A stretch of 64,000 bases of DNA from the NCBI RefSeq assembly GCF_001644575.1, contig NZ_CP015596.1, forward strand, positions 2,108,001 through 2,172,000, written 5' to 3'. Each line of letters begins with the position of its first letter. Position 1 is the stretch's first letter. Source of the DNA: Mycobacterium adipatum (GTDB lineage: Bacteria; Actinomycetota; Actinomycetes; Mycobacteriales; Mycobacteriaceae). The translations under genes were made by a program, and so were the position numbers. Positions 24,597 through 33,346 of the stretch are shown piece after piece. The notes beneath the pieces were generated by a model. That model ran no database searches. It saw only the letters and a list, made by a program, of their open reading frames with translations, and was not told the DNA's origin.

Positions 24597-26951
24597 TCAG
24601 TCCCGGGCGAACGCCGTGTCCACCACCGCCCGGGCGTCCGGCTCCCCGGACCCGGTGCTGAAGTCGAGGACCACCTCGTCGAACGCGCCACCGGTGAAGG
24701 GGAACGGTGAGCGGTAACGGGCCGATACCGAGAGCGTGACGCTGCGGCCCGCGCAGGTCCGTTGCATGAGGTCCAACCCGGTCATGCGGACCGCGTCTGC
24801 CGCGCCCACCACCCGATCGTCGATGGTCATCGTGACATCGCCGAGCATGTCGAGGGTGCCCTCGCCCGGCCCGGTGCGGCGGAAGCTGACCTCGAACACG
24901 TGTCGCCCCACGGTGACCGGTTCGTCGGCCACGACGGTGTGCTCGGTGCCCGCGTTCGTGCACGCGTACTGCAGTCGGCCGTCGGCGATGAACAGGGCCT
25001 GGCCGGATGAGCGACTGCCCTGCGAGAACAGCACCCCCTCGGCGTCGGTGCGCTCCACCGAGACCGGGACCCGCAACGTGAACGAGCGGCCGCGGACCAG
25101 CCCGCGGAACCCGGTATTGCCTGCGGGTGCGCCGCACGAGAACGACGCGCTGGAAGGTGACTCGCCGATCTCGTCGGCGGCCAGCATCACGATCTCCATG
25201 ACGCTCAGGTCGGCCAGCGGAAAGGCGTGATGCTCCAGTGCCAACTCGTGCCACAACGTCTTCAGATCGGCGAGTTTGTCCGGCTGTTCGGCGGCCAGAT
25301 CGTGGCACTGGCTGCGGTCGGTGGCGATGTGGAACAACTCCCAACGGTCCCGGTCGAATGCCGACCACCCCTTCGGTCCGCTCGCCGTGGGCGGGTGCAC
25401 GGTGCCGGCGAACCAGCCGTCGTGCCAGATGCCACGGGTGCCCAGCATGGTGTAGAACTGGGTGTGCTTTCCCGTCTCTGCATCCGGGTCATCCAGCGCA
25501 GCAGCGAAACTCGTTCCTTCCAAAGGGGTTTGGGAAATCCCGCGGGCGGTCTGCACCTCGCCGAGGCCGAGCAACTCGTACACCGTCGGCGTGACATCGC
25601 TGACATGCACGTACTGCTCACGCACCGCGCCGCGCGCCGACACGCCGGCGGGCCAGGAGACGACGCAGGGATCAGCGATACCGCCCTCGTATGAGGCATA
25701 GCGCTTGTACATCTTGTAGGGCGTGTTGAACGCCATCGCCCAGCCGTTCGAGTAGTTCATCTGCGTTGCCGGGCCACCGAGTTCGTCGAACATCCGCAGG
25801 CCGTTGCGGGTGGTGTCGCCGCCACCGAACATCGGTACCACCTCATCGAGGGCGCCGTTCGGCCCGCCCTCACCGCTGGCGCCGTTGTCGGACATGATCA
25901 CCACGATGGTGTTGTCGAGTTGGCCGGTGGCTTCCAGGTAGTCCACCACGCGCCCGATCTGCGCGTCGGTGTAGGACAGGAAGCCGGCGAAAACCTCGGC
26001 CATCCGGCAGGATACCCGCTTGTCGTCCTCGGACAATGAGTCCCAGGGCCGGACATTCTCGTCCTGCGGCCACGGCAACCCGTCCGGGCTGACCGCGTCG
26101 GCGTACGGATTCATCGGGGACAGTTCGGTGCCCGCCGGGAGCAGTCCGAGTTCCTGCTGCCTGGCCAGCACGATCTCCCGGTAGCGTTCGTAGCCCATAT
26201 CGAAGCGCCCCCGGTACCTGTCGGCCCACTCGGGGGCGACCTGGTGCGGCGAGTGGCCCGCGCCGGGGCACAGGTACATGAACCACGGTTTGTCGGGTGC
26301 GGCGGCACGGTGGTCGCGCAGGAAGCCGATGGCGTTGTCCGCGAGATCTTTTGACAGGTGATAACCCTGCTCGGGGGTGGCAGGTGGGTCGATGGGCGCA
26401 TTGTCGCGAACCAGACTGGGATACCACTGGTCGGTCATCCCGTCGAGGAAACCGTAGAAGCGGTCGAATCCGCGGCCCAACGGCCAGTAGCGCCGTGAGC
26501 CGGCGGCGTGGCAGTCCTCAAGCGGTGCCAGGTGCCACTTTCCGACGGCATAGGTGGACCACCCGCGTTCGCCGAGAACCTCGGAAACCAGCGCGGATTC
26601 GGCCGGTATGCGGCCGTGGTGCCCGGGGTAGCCGCGGGCCATGTTGAGCACCGAGGCCACCCCGACGCTCGTCGGGTTGCGGCCGGTCAGCAGGGCCGCC
26701 CGGGTGGGCGAACACAAGGCGGTGGTGTGGAACTGGGTCAGCCGGACACCGCGATCGGCGATCCGCTTGATGGTGGGCATTTCCACCAGTCCGCCATAGC
26801 AGTCCCAGGTGGCGATGCCGATGTCGTCCCACAACAGATACAGCACATTGGGTGCTCCCGCAGGGGCGGCCGTGCCACGGTACGGGGCCCAGTCGGGAGT
26901 CGATTCCCTGATGTCGATCGACACGCTGCCCTGAAAGCCCACGGATTCCAC
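24597..26951 (-). CDS. arylsulfatase (AtsA/AtsD type)
   Basis: 784-aa sulfatase, similar in length to M. tuberculosis AtsA and AtsD (787 aa). The sulfatase signature CSPTRAALLTGR begins at Cys80, the residue converted to formylglycine by a separate maturation enzyme. Metal and active-site elements include WDDIG (41-45), GKWHLAP and SDNGASGEGGPNG. A C-terminal beta-rich extension of about 230 residues (from about 555) is characteristic of the AtsA-like group. No signal peptide, so cytoplasmic action is likely. It would release sulfate from aryl or alkyl sulfate esters; the formylglycine-generating enzyme is not in the window. It is 11 bases downstream of the FAD-linked oxidase gene on the same strand. 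Confidence 0.9.
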   Translation of the reverse strand: MESVGFQGSVSIDIRESTPDWAPYRGTAAPAGAPNVLYLLWDDIGIATWDCYGGLVEMPTIKRIADRGVRLTQFHTTALCSPTRAALLTGRNPTSVGVASVLNMARGYPGHHGRIPAESALVSEVLGERGWSTYAVGKWHLAPLEDCHAAGSRRYWPLGRGFDRFYGFLDGMTDQWYPSLVRDNAPIDPPATPEQGYHLSKDLADNAIGFLRDHRAAAPDKPWFMYLCPGAGHSPHQVAPEWADRYRGRFDMGYERYREIVLARQQELGLLPAGTELSPMNPYADAVSPDGLPWPQDENVRPWDSLSEDDKRVSCRMAEVFAGFLSYTDAQIGRVVDYLEATGQLDNTIVVIMSDNGASGEGGPNGALDEVVPMFGGGDTTRNGLRMFDELGGPATQMNYSNGWAMAFNTPYKMYKRYASYEGGIADPCVVSWPAGVSARGAVREQYVHVSDVTPTVYELLGLGEVQTARGISQTPLEGTSFAAALDDPDAETGKHTQFYTMLGTRGIWHDGWFAGTVHPPTASGPKGWSAFDRDRWELFHIATDRSQCHDLAAEQPDKLADLKTLWHELALEHHAFPLADLSVMEIVMLAADEIGESPSSASFSCGAPAGNTGFRGLVRGRSFTLRVPVSVERTDAEGVLFSQGSRSSGQALFIADGRLQYACTNAGTEHTVVADEPVTVGRHVFEVSFRRTGPGEGTLDMLGDVTMTIDDRVVGAADAVRMTGLDLMQRTCAGRSVTLSVSARYRSPFPFTGGAFDEVVLDFSTGSGEPDARAVVDTAFARD

Positions 26952-26962
26952 CTTGCTCTCGT

Positions 26963-28327
26963 CTAGATCGCCGCCCCCGGATTCAGTATGCCCGCCGGGT
27001 CGAGCGCGGTCTTGATCCTGCGGTTGAGCTCCATCGCTTCGGGGCCCAGATAGCCTGCCAGCCAGGGCTTCTTGAGCCTGCCGACACCGTGCTCACCGGT
27101 GATGGTGCCGCCCAGCGACACCGCCAGATCCATGATTTCGCCGAACGCGACGTCCGCGCGGCGCGCCATATCGGCATCGGCGGGGTCGAAGACGATCAGT
27201 GGGTGGGTGTTGCCGTCACCGGCGTGGGCGATCACCGAGATCAGCAGATCATGGTGTGCGGCGATCTTCTCGATCCCGGCCACCAGCGCGGCCAGCGCCG
27301 GCAGCGGCACCCCGACATCTTCCAGCAGCAGCGAGCCCTTGGCCTCGACCGCGGGAATGGCGTAGCGGCGGGCCACCACGAACGCCTCGCCCTCGGCCGG
27401 GTCGGAGGTCGAGAAAACCTCCGTGGCACCGGCTTCGGTGAAGACAGCCGCCATGAACTCGGCATCCTCGGCGCCGGCGGGCCCCCGGTCGTCAGAGGCC
27501 GCGACCATCATTGCCGCGGCGGTACGGTCCAGGCCCATCTTCAGTTTGTCCTCCACGGCGTTGATCGCCGCCGAGTCCATGAACTCCAGCATGGACGGCC
27601 GGATGCGTCCGGTGATGGTGACGACGGCGTCGGCGGCGGCCTGCACGGAATCGAAGGTCGCCACCACCGTGCACGGGGTGTGCTGGGGCGGCAACAGCCG
27701 CAGTGTCACCTCGGTGATCACCCCGAGGGTGCCCTCGCTGCCGACGAACAGCTTTGTCAGGCTCAGCCCCGCAACATCTTTGAGCCGCGGCCCGCCCAGG
27801 CGTACGGCGGTGCCGTCGGCCAGTACCACCTGCAGGCCCAGCACGTAGTCGGTGGTGACGCCGTACTTGACGCAGCACAACCCGCCGGCATTGGTGGCGA
27901 TGTTGCCACCGATGCTGCAGATCTCGAAGGACGACGGGTCCGGCGGGTACCACAGGCCGTATTCGGCGACCGCCGCCTTGACCTCGGCGTTGAGCAGTCC
28001 CGGCTGCGCGACGGCGGTGCGGGTCGCCGGGTCGACGGTGATATCGCGCATCCGCTCGGTCGAGAGCATGATCGCGCCGTCCAGGGCGGTCGCGCCGCCG
28101 GACAGTCCGGTGCCGGCCCCGCGCGGCACCACGGCGATCCCGTGGGCGGTGGCCCACCGCAGCACTGTCTGCACCTCCTCGGTGCGCCGGGGGCGCACCA
28201 CCGCCAGCGCGGTACCGGCGTCGGGGTCGGCGGCGCGGTCCTGACGGTAGGACGCGACGATATCGGGGTCGGTGACCACACTGCCCTCGGGGAGAGCGGC
28301 CACCAGGTCTTCCAGCGCGGAACTCAC
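26963..28327 (-). CDS. FAD-linked oxidase / D-2-hydroxyacid dehydrogenase (Rv1257c-like)
   Basis: 454-aa GlcD-type flavoprotein matching Rv1257c in size and neighbours. The FAD-binding type 4 domain has [33 protein letters not shown] and VGSEGTLGVITEVTL. The C-terminal cap domain has VIAHAGDGNTHPLI and TGEHGVGRLKKPWL. It differs from the oxidase at 6687-8057, for example in [11 protein letters not shown] versus GGRTSLVAGT, so the two likely use different 2-hydroxyacids such as D-lactate or glycolate. It lies 10 bases downstream of tap on the same strand, so it is likely in one transcript with the efflux gene, and is followed by the sulfatase. Confidence 0.88.
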   Translation of the reverse strand: MSSALEDLVAALPEGSVVTDPDIVASYRQDRAADPDAGTALAVVRPRRTEEVQTVLRWATAHGIAVVPRGAGTGLSGGATALDGAIMLSTERMRDITVDPATRTAVAQPGLLNAEVKAAVAEYGLWYPPDPSSFEICSIGGNIATNAGGLCCVKYGVTTDYVLGLQVVLADGTAVRLGGPRLKDVAGLSLTKLFVGSEGTLGVITEVTLRLLPPQHTPCTVVATFDSVQAAADAVVTITGRIRPSMLEFMDSAAINAVEDKLKMGLDRTAAAMMVAASDDRGPAGAEDAEFMAAVFTEAGATEVFSTSDPAEGEAFVVARRYAIPAVEAKGSLLLEDVGVPLPALAALVAGIEKIAAHHDLLISVIAHAGDGNTHPLIVFDPADADMARRADVAFGEIMDLAVSLGGTITGEHGVGRLKKPWLAGYLGPEAMELNRRIKTALDPAGILNPGAAI

Positions 28328-28337
28328 GGGCGCCAGT

Positions 28338-29567
28338 CTAGGGCTGACGGTCCCGGTCCAGGTCGCGCAGCGAAGGCAGCCCGATGGCCACCAGACCGAG
28401 CAGCAGCATCGGCACCGACAACGCCAGGAAGGTCGCCTGCAGCCCCGCCGCGTCGGCGAGCGGACCGGCCAGCAACAGCCCGAGCGGCCCGGCCGCGTAG
28501 GCCAGCGAACCCATCACTCCGACCACCCGGCCGCGCAGGTGCTGCGGAGCGTTGGTCTGCATGACGTAGTTGTAGATCGGCTGGATGGGGCCGTAGACGA
28601 AACCGACCACCGCCGAGAGCGACAGGATGACCGGCAGCGGCGGCAGGAACGCGATGATCGTCATCGCGACACCGAGGGTGATGACCGCGATCAGCATGGT
28701 GGTGCGGCGCTTGACGAACTTGGCCAGCACCGCATAGCTCAGTGCCCCGATCAGACCACCGATCGACAGGGCCATCAGCACCCAGCCCAGCTGTGCCGGT
28801 TCGTTGCGGTCGGTGAAGTACTTGGGGAACAGCACCGCTTCCATCGGCATGTAGAGGCCGGTGGCGGCGAGATCGATGAACGCCAGGGTGCGCAGCACCT
28901 TGAGGTTCCAGACGAACTTCAGGCCTTCGACGACACCGGCCCACACCCGGTCGGGCAGCGCGCTGCGATCCGGTTTCCCGGTGCCTTCGAGTTTGAGCAG
29001 CGAGACCGCGGCGATGGAGCAGCCGAAGGCGGCCGCGGTCACCCACATGGTCTCAATACCGCCCAGGGTGGCGATCAGCATGCCGCCGATACCGGGGCCG
29101 ACGATATAGGCCAGGTTGAACACCGCTTCGTAGACGCTGTTGGCGTGATCCAGCGTCCAGCCGGCGCGTTTCGCGGCCTCGGGCAGCATGGTCTCCCGGG
29201 CCGTCATACCGGCGGGGTCGAACGCCGCACCGAGGGCCGCCAGTGCAGCCAGCACCGCGACGTTGACGGCGTCGGCCCCGAAGATCAGCGCCACCACCGG
29301 CACGGCGGCCACCGACAGGGCCGAGAGCAGATCCGAGATCATCGAGACTCGTCTGCGGCCGATGTAGTCCACCGCGGCACCGGCGATCACCGTGGATACC
29401 AGCAGCGGCAGCGTGCCCGCCATCGCCACCACGGATGCCTCGACGGCAGAACCGTTGCGCTGCAGCACCAGCCACGGGAACGCGATCATCGAGATACCGT
29501 TGCCGGCGCCGGCCATGAGGGCGGCGAACAGGATCAGGAACGCCGGACCGCGGCTGCGAGTATTCAT
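28338..29567 (-). CDS. tap: Tap-family multidrug efflux pump (Rv1258c-like)
   Basis: 409-aa 12-helix MFS transporter matching M. tuberculosis Tap (Rv1258c, 419 aa) along its length. Examples are the N-terminal [32 protein letters not shown] (motif A region), [19 protein letters not shown], and [20 protein letters not shown]. Known relatives expel tetracycline, aminoglycosides and other drugs and belong to the WhiB7 intrinsic-resistance regulon. ATG 29567. It is divergent from udgB with 76 bases between, and upstream of the FAD-linked oxidase. Intact, with no frameshift. Confidence 0.9.
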   Translation of the reverse strand: MNTRSRGPAFLILFAALMAGAGNGISMIAFPWLVLQRNGSAVEASVVAMAGTLPLLVSTVIAGAAVDYIGRRRVSMISDLLSALSVAAVPVVALIFGADAVNVAVLAALAALGAAFDPAGMTARETMLPEAAKRAGWTLDHANSVYEAVFNLAYIVGPGIGGMLIATLGGIETMWVTAAAFGCSIAAVSLLKLEGTGKPDRSALPDRVWAGVVEGLKFVWNLKVLRTLAFIDLAATGLYMPMEAVLFPKYFTDRNEPAQLGWVLMALSIGGLIGALSYAVLAKFVKRRTTMLIAVITLGVAMTIIAFLPPLPVILSLSAVVGFVYGPIQPIYNYVMQTNAPQHLRGRVVGVMGSLAYAAGPLGLLLAGPLADAAGLQATFLALSVPMLLLGLVAIGLPSLRDLDRDRQP

Positions 29568-29581
29568 CGTCTATCGCGGCG

Positions 29582-29619
29582 AATGTAGCAGCGCGATCAC
29601 CGACCCGCCCATCGAATTT
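29582..29619 (-). promoter_or_regulatory. candidate tap promoter
   Basis: On the minus strand a -10-like TACATT (29587-29582) lies 14 bases before the tap ATG. An AT-rich GAAATTCG patch lies a little further upstream (around 29614-29619), where the -35 region begins. WhiB7-controlled promoters carry an AT-rich block just upstream of -35; the match here is suggestive only. Confidence 0.35.
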
Positions 29620-29643
29620 CTGTCCACCGGGCAGGATGGACGG

Positions 29644-30477
29644 GTGCCCACCGAACGGCGCCTGCCGCATCCCAGAACCGGGCGGCCATTCCCGTCGCCG
29701 GTGCCGCCCGGTTCGGGCTGGCCCGGCGATCCGGCCCGCCCGGACACCCCGGTGGCCCGCGACGCGGCCGGGGTGGCCGAACTGGCGGCCCGGCTGGGCT
29801 CCGTGGCCGAGCTGGACGCCGAGACCAGCGTGTGCCGGGCTTGCCCGCGGCTGGTGCAGTGGCGCGAGGAGGTGGCGGTCACCAAACGACGGGCGTTCGC
29901 CGACGAGCCGTATTGGGGGCGTCCGGTGCCCGGGTGGGGAGCCAGCCGGCCGACGGTGCTGATCGTCGGGTTGGCGCCGGCCGCGCACGGCGCCAATCGC
30001 ACCGGCCGGGTGTTCACCGGTGACCGATCCGGGGATCAGTTGTTCGCGTCGCTGTACCGGGCCGGTCTGGTGAACTCGCCGCTCACTGTCGACGCCGCGG
30101 ATGGCTTGCATGCCAACGGAGTTCGTATTGTCGCGCCGGTACGATGCGCACCGCCGGCCAACAAGCCGACTCCGGCCGAACGGGCCACCTGCGCGCCGTG
30201 GCTACAGGCGGAATGGCAGCTGGTGTCCCCGCATGTGCGGGTGGTCGTGGCGCTCGGCGGGTTCGCCTGGCAGGTGGTGCTCGGGATGCTGGCCGATCGG
30301 CTCGCCGGACAACCGAAACCGGTGTTCGGGCATGCGGTGCGCTACCCCCTGCCGGCCGGGTTGACGCTGCTGGGCTGTTATCACCCCAGCCAGCAGAACA
30401 TGTTCACCGGCCGGCTCACCCCGGCCATGCTCGACGACGTGTTCACCCTCGCCGCGGAACTTGTGCACGATTCGTAA
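29644..30477 (+). CDS. udgB: family 5 uracil-DNA glycosylase UdgB (Rv1259-like)
   Basis: 277-aa iron-sulfur DNA glycosylase that removes uracil, and in relatives hypoxanthine and ethenocytosine, starting base excision repair. Cluster ligands are CRAC and the later pair in [17 protein letters not shown]. Motif A is [19 protein letters not shown] and motif B is [13 protein letters not shown], both diagnostic of family 5. The start GTG 29644 follows AGGATGG; the frame is open further upstream but runs into the tap promoter. It is divergent from tap. The first 45 or so residues are Pro/Arg-rich and probably disordered. A second deaminated-base glycosylase is encoded at 32816-33307. Confidence 0.92.
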   Translation: MPTERRLPHPRTGRPFPSPVPPGSGWPGDPARPDTPVARDAAGVAELAARLGSVAELDAETSVCRACPRLVQWREEVAVTKRRAFADEPYWGRPVPGWGASRPTVLIVGLAPAAHGANRTGRVFTGDRSGDQLFASLYRAGLVNSPLTVDAADGLHANGVRIVAPVRCAPPANKPTPAERATCAPWLQAEWQLVSPHVRVVVALGGFAWQVVLGMLADRLAGQPKPVFGHAVRYPLPAGLTLLGCYHPSQQNMFTGRLTPAMLDDVFTLAAELVHDS

Positions 30478-30552
30478 CGCTCGGCGGCACAGATCGTGCA
30501 CACATCGACGGGCCGGGGGAACGAACCGGTCGGCGATGGCGTTGCATGGACA

Positions 30553-31605
30553 ATGCGTCTTTCCGTTCTCGACCTCGTCCCCGTCCGCAGTGACCAGAGC
30601 ACCTCGGATGCGCTGGCTGCGACGGTGCGCCTGGCACAGACCGCGGACCTGCTCGGATACACCCGATACTGGGTGGCCGAGCACCACAACATGGCCTCCG
30701 TCGCCGCGACCAGCCCGCCGGTGGTGCTGGCCTACCTGGCGGCGCAGACCGCGTCGATCCGGCTCGGCTCGGGCGGGGTGATGCTGCCCAACCATGCCCC
30801 GCTGGCGGTCGCCGAGCAGTTCGCCCTGCTGGAGGCCGCCGCCCCCGGCCGCATCGATCTGGGGATCGGCCGCGCACCCGGGTCGGACCCGGTGACGTCG
30901 ATGGCGCTGCGCGGCGCCCGCGCCCAGAACGACGAGGACATCGAGCGCTTCCCCGAGTACCTCGATCATGTCGCGGCGCTGATGAGCACCGGTGGTGCCC
31001 GGGTCGGACTGTCCCGCGGCATGCTGGCCCAGCAGGATTACGTCCTCAAGGCCACCCCGGCCGCGCTCGGCGAGCCCCGGCTGTGGCTGCTGGGGTCCTC
31101 GATGTACTCCGCGCACCTGGCGGCCGCCAAGGGGCTGCCCTACGTGTTCGCCAACCACTTCTCCGGGCAGGGAACCGCCGAGGCGCTGGCGGCCTACCGG
31201 GCCGAGTTCCGGCCCAGCGAGCTGCTGGCCGAACCGACCACGTTCATGACGATCAACGCCTCGGTGGCCGACACCCGCGACCAGGCGATGCGGCTGCTGC
31301 TGCCGAACCTGCAGATGATGGCGCGGCTGCGGACCGGGCGCACCCTGGGTCCGCTCGATCTTGTCGAGGACGCCGAAACCGCGCGGCTCTCCGCGCAGGA
31401 ACAGCTGATCGTCGATTCGGGTCTGGCCCGCACGGTGGTCGGTGACCCGGCCGAGGCGGCCGAGGCGATCCGTTCGGTGGCAGCACAGTTCGATGTCGAC
31501 GAGGTGATGGTGGCACCCGTCGCCTCGGCAGTCCGGGGCACCGATGCGCGCACGGCGCCGGGCCGAGAGCAGACACTGGAACTGCTGGCCAAGGAACTGC
31601 TCTAA
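30553..31605 (+). CDS. LLM class flavin-dependent oxidoreductase (MsnO8-like)
   Basis: 350-aa luciferase-like alpha/beta-barrel flavoenzyme. It starts MRLSVLDLVPVRSDQS and carries YWVAEHHNM and IRLGSGGVMLPNHAPL, the pattern of the one-component LLM subgroup, then PGRIDLGIGRAPGSD and LWLLGSSMYSA. The cofactor would be FMN or F420; substrate unknown. ATG 30553 is chosen because the family begins at this Met; an in-frame start 57 bases upstream would add non-conserved residues. It occupies the place of Rv1260 in the tubercle bacillus order, where an unrelated FAD enzyme sits. The last 4 bases overlap the convergent gene's end. Confidence 0.85.
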   Translation: MRLSVLDLVPVRSDQSTSDALAATVRLAQTADLLGYTRYWVAEHHNMASVAATSPPVVLAYLAAQTASIRLGSGGVMLPNHAPLAVAEQFALLEAAAPGRIDLGIGRAPGSDPVTSMALRGARAQNDEDIERFPEYLDHVAALMSTGGARVGLSRGMLAQQDYVLKATPAALGEPRLWLLGSSMYSAHLAAAKGLPYVFANHFSGQGTAEALAAYRAEFRPSELLAEPTTFMTINASVADTRDQAMRLLLPNLQMMARLRTGRTLGPLDLVEDAETARLSAQEQLIVDSGLARTVVGDPAEAAEAIRSVAAQFDVDEVMVAPVASAVRGTDARTAPGREQTLELLAKELL

Positions 31606-32054
31606 CGCGGTGTCAGCACGATGACCGGGATCGGTCGGCTGGTGCGCTGCTGATACCCGATGTAGCGGTCCTTGTTGCCGCGCATGTCGTTGACGATGCG
31701 CCACAACCGGCCGAAATCGGGATCGTCGGGAAACACCGCCCTTGCGGTGACACCGAAGCGTCTCGGACCCACGTTGATCTCGACCTGGGGGTTGGCTTTC
31801 AGGTTGTGAAACCAGCCGGGTGCCTTGGGCTCGCCACCCTTGGACGCCACCACCAGGTAGTCCTCGCCGTCGCGGGCGTAGGTCAGCGAGTTGGCGCGTG
31901 CCAGTCCGGTCTTGGCGCCCACGGTGTGCAGGATCAGCGCCGACGGCCCGAACGGGATGGTGTGCCCGATCCGCCCGTCGGTCGCCTTGTAGAGCTTGTC
32001 GTGCAGTAGCAGCAACGGCAGTCCGATGTACTTTTCCCACGGAGGCATGCTCAT
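31602..32054 (-). CDS. deazaflavin (F420)-dependent nitroreductase family protein (Rv1261c-like)
   Basis: 150-aa split-barrel protein of the Ddn-like F420 family, which reduces quinones, nitro compounds or fatty acids with reduced F420. Typical landmarks are LHTVGAKTGLARANSLTY, DGEDYLVVASKGGEPKAPGWFHNL and NPQVEINVG. ATG 32054 is chosen: it lies 9 bases after AGGA inside the end of the HIT gene, and the length then equals Rv1261c (149 aa); a TTG at 32063 is less likely. It is the second gene of a HIT - F420 protein pair on the minus strand. Confidence 0.85.
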   Translation of the reverse strand: MSMPPWEKYIGLPLLLLHDKLYKATDGRIGHTIPFGPSALILHTVGAKTGLARANSLTYARDGEDYLVVASKGGEPKAPGWFHNLKANPQVEINVGPRRFGVTARAVFPDDPDFGRLWRIVNDMRGNKDRYIGYQQRTSRPIPVIVLTPR

Positions 32055-32059
32055 GCCGC

Positions 32060-32497
32060 TCAATCCTGCGCGGCTTCGCCGAGTTGCGCCAGCGCCGTCC
32101 GCAACAGCCGGCCGGATTCTTCCCGATCGGTGTCGCGGCGCACCAGCACGCCCTTGGCGAAGGACAGCTTGTCGCCGTTGCGCCGGGGCACCACGTGCAG
32201 ATGAATGTGGAACACGCTCTGAAAGGCGGCCTTGCCGTCGTTGATGACGATGTTGTTGCCGTCGGCATGCAGACCGGACACCCGGGCTGCCCGCGCGATG
32301 CGCTGGCCGAGCACCGCCATTGCCGCCACGGTGTCCGGTGCGGTGTCGGTGAGATCCACCGCGTGTCGTTTGGGGAACACCAGGGTGTGCCCCCGGGTGA
32401 ACGGCCGGATATCGAGGATGGCCAGCAGGTCCTCGTCCTCGTGGATCCGTATGGCGGGGGCGTCACCGGCGACGATGGCGCAGAACACGCAGGACAT
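32060..32497 (-). CDS. HIT family hydrolase (Rv1262c-like)
   Basis: 145-aa histidine-triad protein, a nucleotide hydrolase or transferase acting on AMP-lysine/AMP-NH2-type phosphoramidates. N-terminal CVFCAIVAGDAPA holds the usual zinc-type Cys pair. The active-site triad is HIHLHVV near residue 97-103, followed by the usual PRR. The size equals Rv1262c (144 aa). ATG 32497. It starts the two-gene minus-strand operon with the F420-type protein and is divergent from the small L7/L12-like gene, whose promoter lies in the 40-base gap. Confidence 0.9.
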   Translation of the reverse strand: MSCVFCAIVAGDAPAIRIHEDEDLLAILDIRPFTRGHTLVFPKRHAVDLTDTAPDTVAAMAVLGQRIARAARVSGLHADGNNIVINDGKAAFQSVFHIHLHVVPRRNGDKLSFAKGVLVRRDTDREESGRLLRTALAQLGEAAQD

Positions 32498-32525
32498 CCC
32501 GCCACCGTAGTCGGCGAGCGTCCTC

Positions 32526-32531
32526 TACAGT
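32526..32531 (+). promoter_or_regulatory. -10 element for a leaderless message (L7/L12-like gene)
   Basis: TACAGT fits the mycobacterial -10 pattern TANNNT and ends 6 bases before the ATG at 32538. Transcription would therefore begin at or next to the start codon. No ribosome site precedes the gene, consistent with leaderless translation. Confidence 0.5.
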
Positions 32532-32537
32532 TCGGCC

Positions 32538-32819
32538 ATGGGTCTGTTCGGCAGTTCGGAGGGCGATCTGGCGCGCCGGGTCGAGATGCTGGAGCGCCGC
32601 GTCGCCGCGCTGGAACGGGCTCTCGACGGCGGACACCGGCCGGTCGGCGAACTCACCGAGTCCTCGGGGTCGGAGCTGGTCGCGCCGCAGTCCGGGGTCA
32701 GCGAGATGGTCCGGCAGCTGGCCATCCAGGGCCACACCATCGCGGCCATCAAGCTGCTGCGTGACGAGACCGGAATGGGGTTGCGCGAGGCCAAGGACAC
32801 CGTCGAGCGGCTGACCTAA
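32538..32819 (+). CDS. small protein with ribosomal L7/L12 C-terminal-domain-like fold
   Basis: 93-aa protein in two parts. Residues 9-30 form a charged heptad helix (LARRVEMLERRVAALERALD), likely a coiled-coil dimeriser. Residues 55-93 (MVRQLAIQGHTIAAIKLLR, then GMGLREAKDTVERL) resemble the C-terminal helix-loop-helix of ribosomal protein L12, the part that contacts translation GTPases. It lacks the L12 N-terminal stalk-binding domain. Similar short proteins are scattered in actinobacteria without a settled role. The start is supported by the leaderless-type promoter just upstream. The stop overlaps the end of the convergent glycosylase gene by 4 bases. Confidence 0.75.
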   Translation: MGLFGSSEGDLARRVEMLERRVAALERALDGGHRPVGELTESSGSELVAPQSGVSEMVRQLAIQGHTIAAIKLLRDETGMGLREAKDTVERLT

Positions 32820-33307
32820 CGGGTCAACGCTGCGCGCCACAGCGTGAGTTTGTCGGCGAACCGCATGGTGTGCGCCGGGCTCGTCGAGGGCAGCCGCAGG
32901 CTCGGGATCATGGGTGCGCTGCGCACGAGTCTGCGGTAGTTGGTCTCGGCGGCGGCTCCGTTGAACACCACCAGGCCGATCCGGGGATGATCTCGGACGA
33001 ACGCGCCGAAATCGTTGGGCACCATGCTGTCCCGCTCGACCGCGGCGTCCAGGCTGCCGGTGCGGCGACAGCACCGCAGCACATCCCACACCGCGACGCC
33101 GTGCCCGGTGAGTGCGGCGACCCGCCGGTCGTAGGGCGCCGCCGCGTCGAATCCGAAGATCTCCGCGGTGATCGGCCAGAACGCGTTGCGCGGGTTGCCG
33201 TAGTACTGCGCGGAGGCCAGGGACATCACGCTCGGCATGTTGCCCAGGATCAGCGTGCGCGGCGCGGCTCCGGTGAGCGGAGCGAGCCCGTGCAGTAGTT
33301 CACCCAT
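32816..33307 (-). CDS. hypoxanthine-DNA glycosylase (family 6 UDG superfamily)
   Basis: 163-aa glycosylase of the HDG group that excises hypoxanthine (deaminated adenine) from DNA. Motifs: GNMPS (22-26), QYYGNPRNAFW (34-44), the central VFNGAAAE, and LPSTSPAH (139-146) as the active-site loop. ATG 33307 is chosen; GTG 33346 would add 13 residues but abuts the divergent cyclase start. It lies close to udgB, so two enzymes for deaminated bases are encoded within 3.7 kb. Convergent with the L7/L12-like gene and divergent from the cyclase gene. Confidence 0.8.
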   Translation of the reverse strand: MGELLHGLAPLTGAAPRTLILGNMPSVMSLASAQYYGNPRNAFWPITAEIFGFDAAAPYDRRVAALTGHGVAVWDVLRCCRRTGSLDAAVERDSMVPNDFGAFVRDHPRIGLVVFNGAAAETNYRRLVRSAPMIPSLRLPSTSPAHTMRFADKLTLWRAALTR

Positions 33308-33334
33308 CACCGGAGATGATGCCTGGCGCCGGTA

Positions 33335-33340
33335 TAGGTT
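33335..33340 (+). promoter_or_regulatory. -10 element for a leaderless adenylyl cyclase message
   Basis: TAGGTT matches TANNNT and ends 6 bases before the GTG start at 33347, the spacing expected if the transcript begins at the start codon. No purine-rich ribosome site is present between them. Confidence 0.45.
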
Positions 33341-33346
33341 GGCCAC

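Noticed and set aside
30202..32505. 767-codon minus-strand frame across udgB, the LLM gene and the HIT gene
   Set aside because: It crosses several well-supported genes in both orientations and shows no recognisable protein motif.
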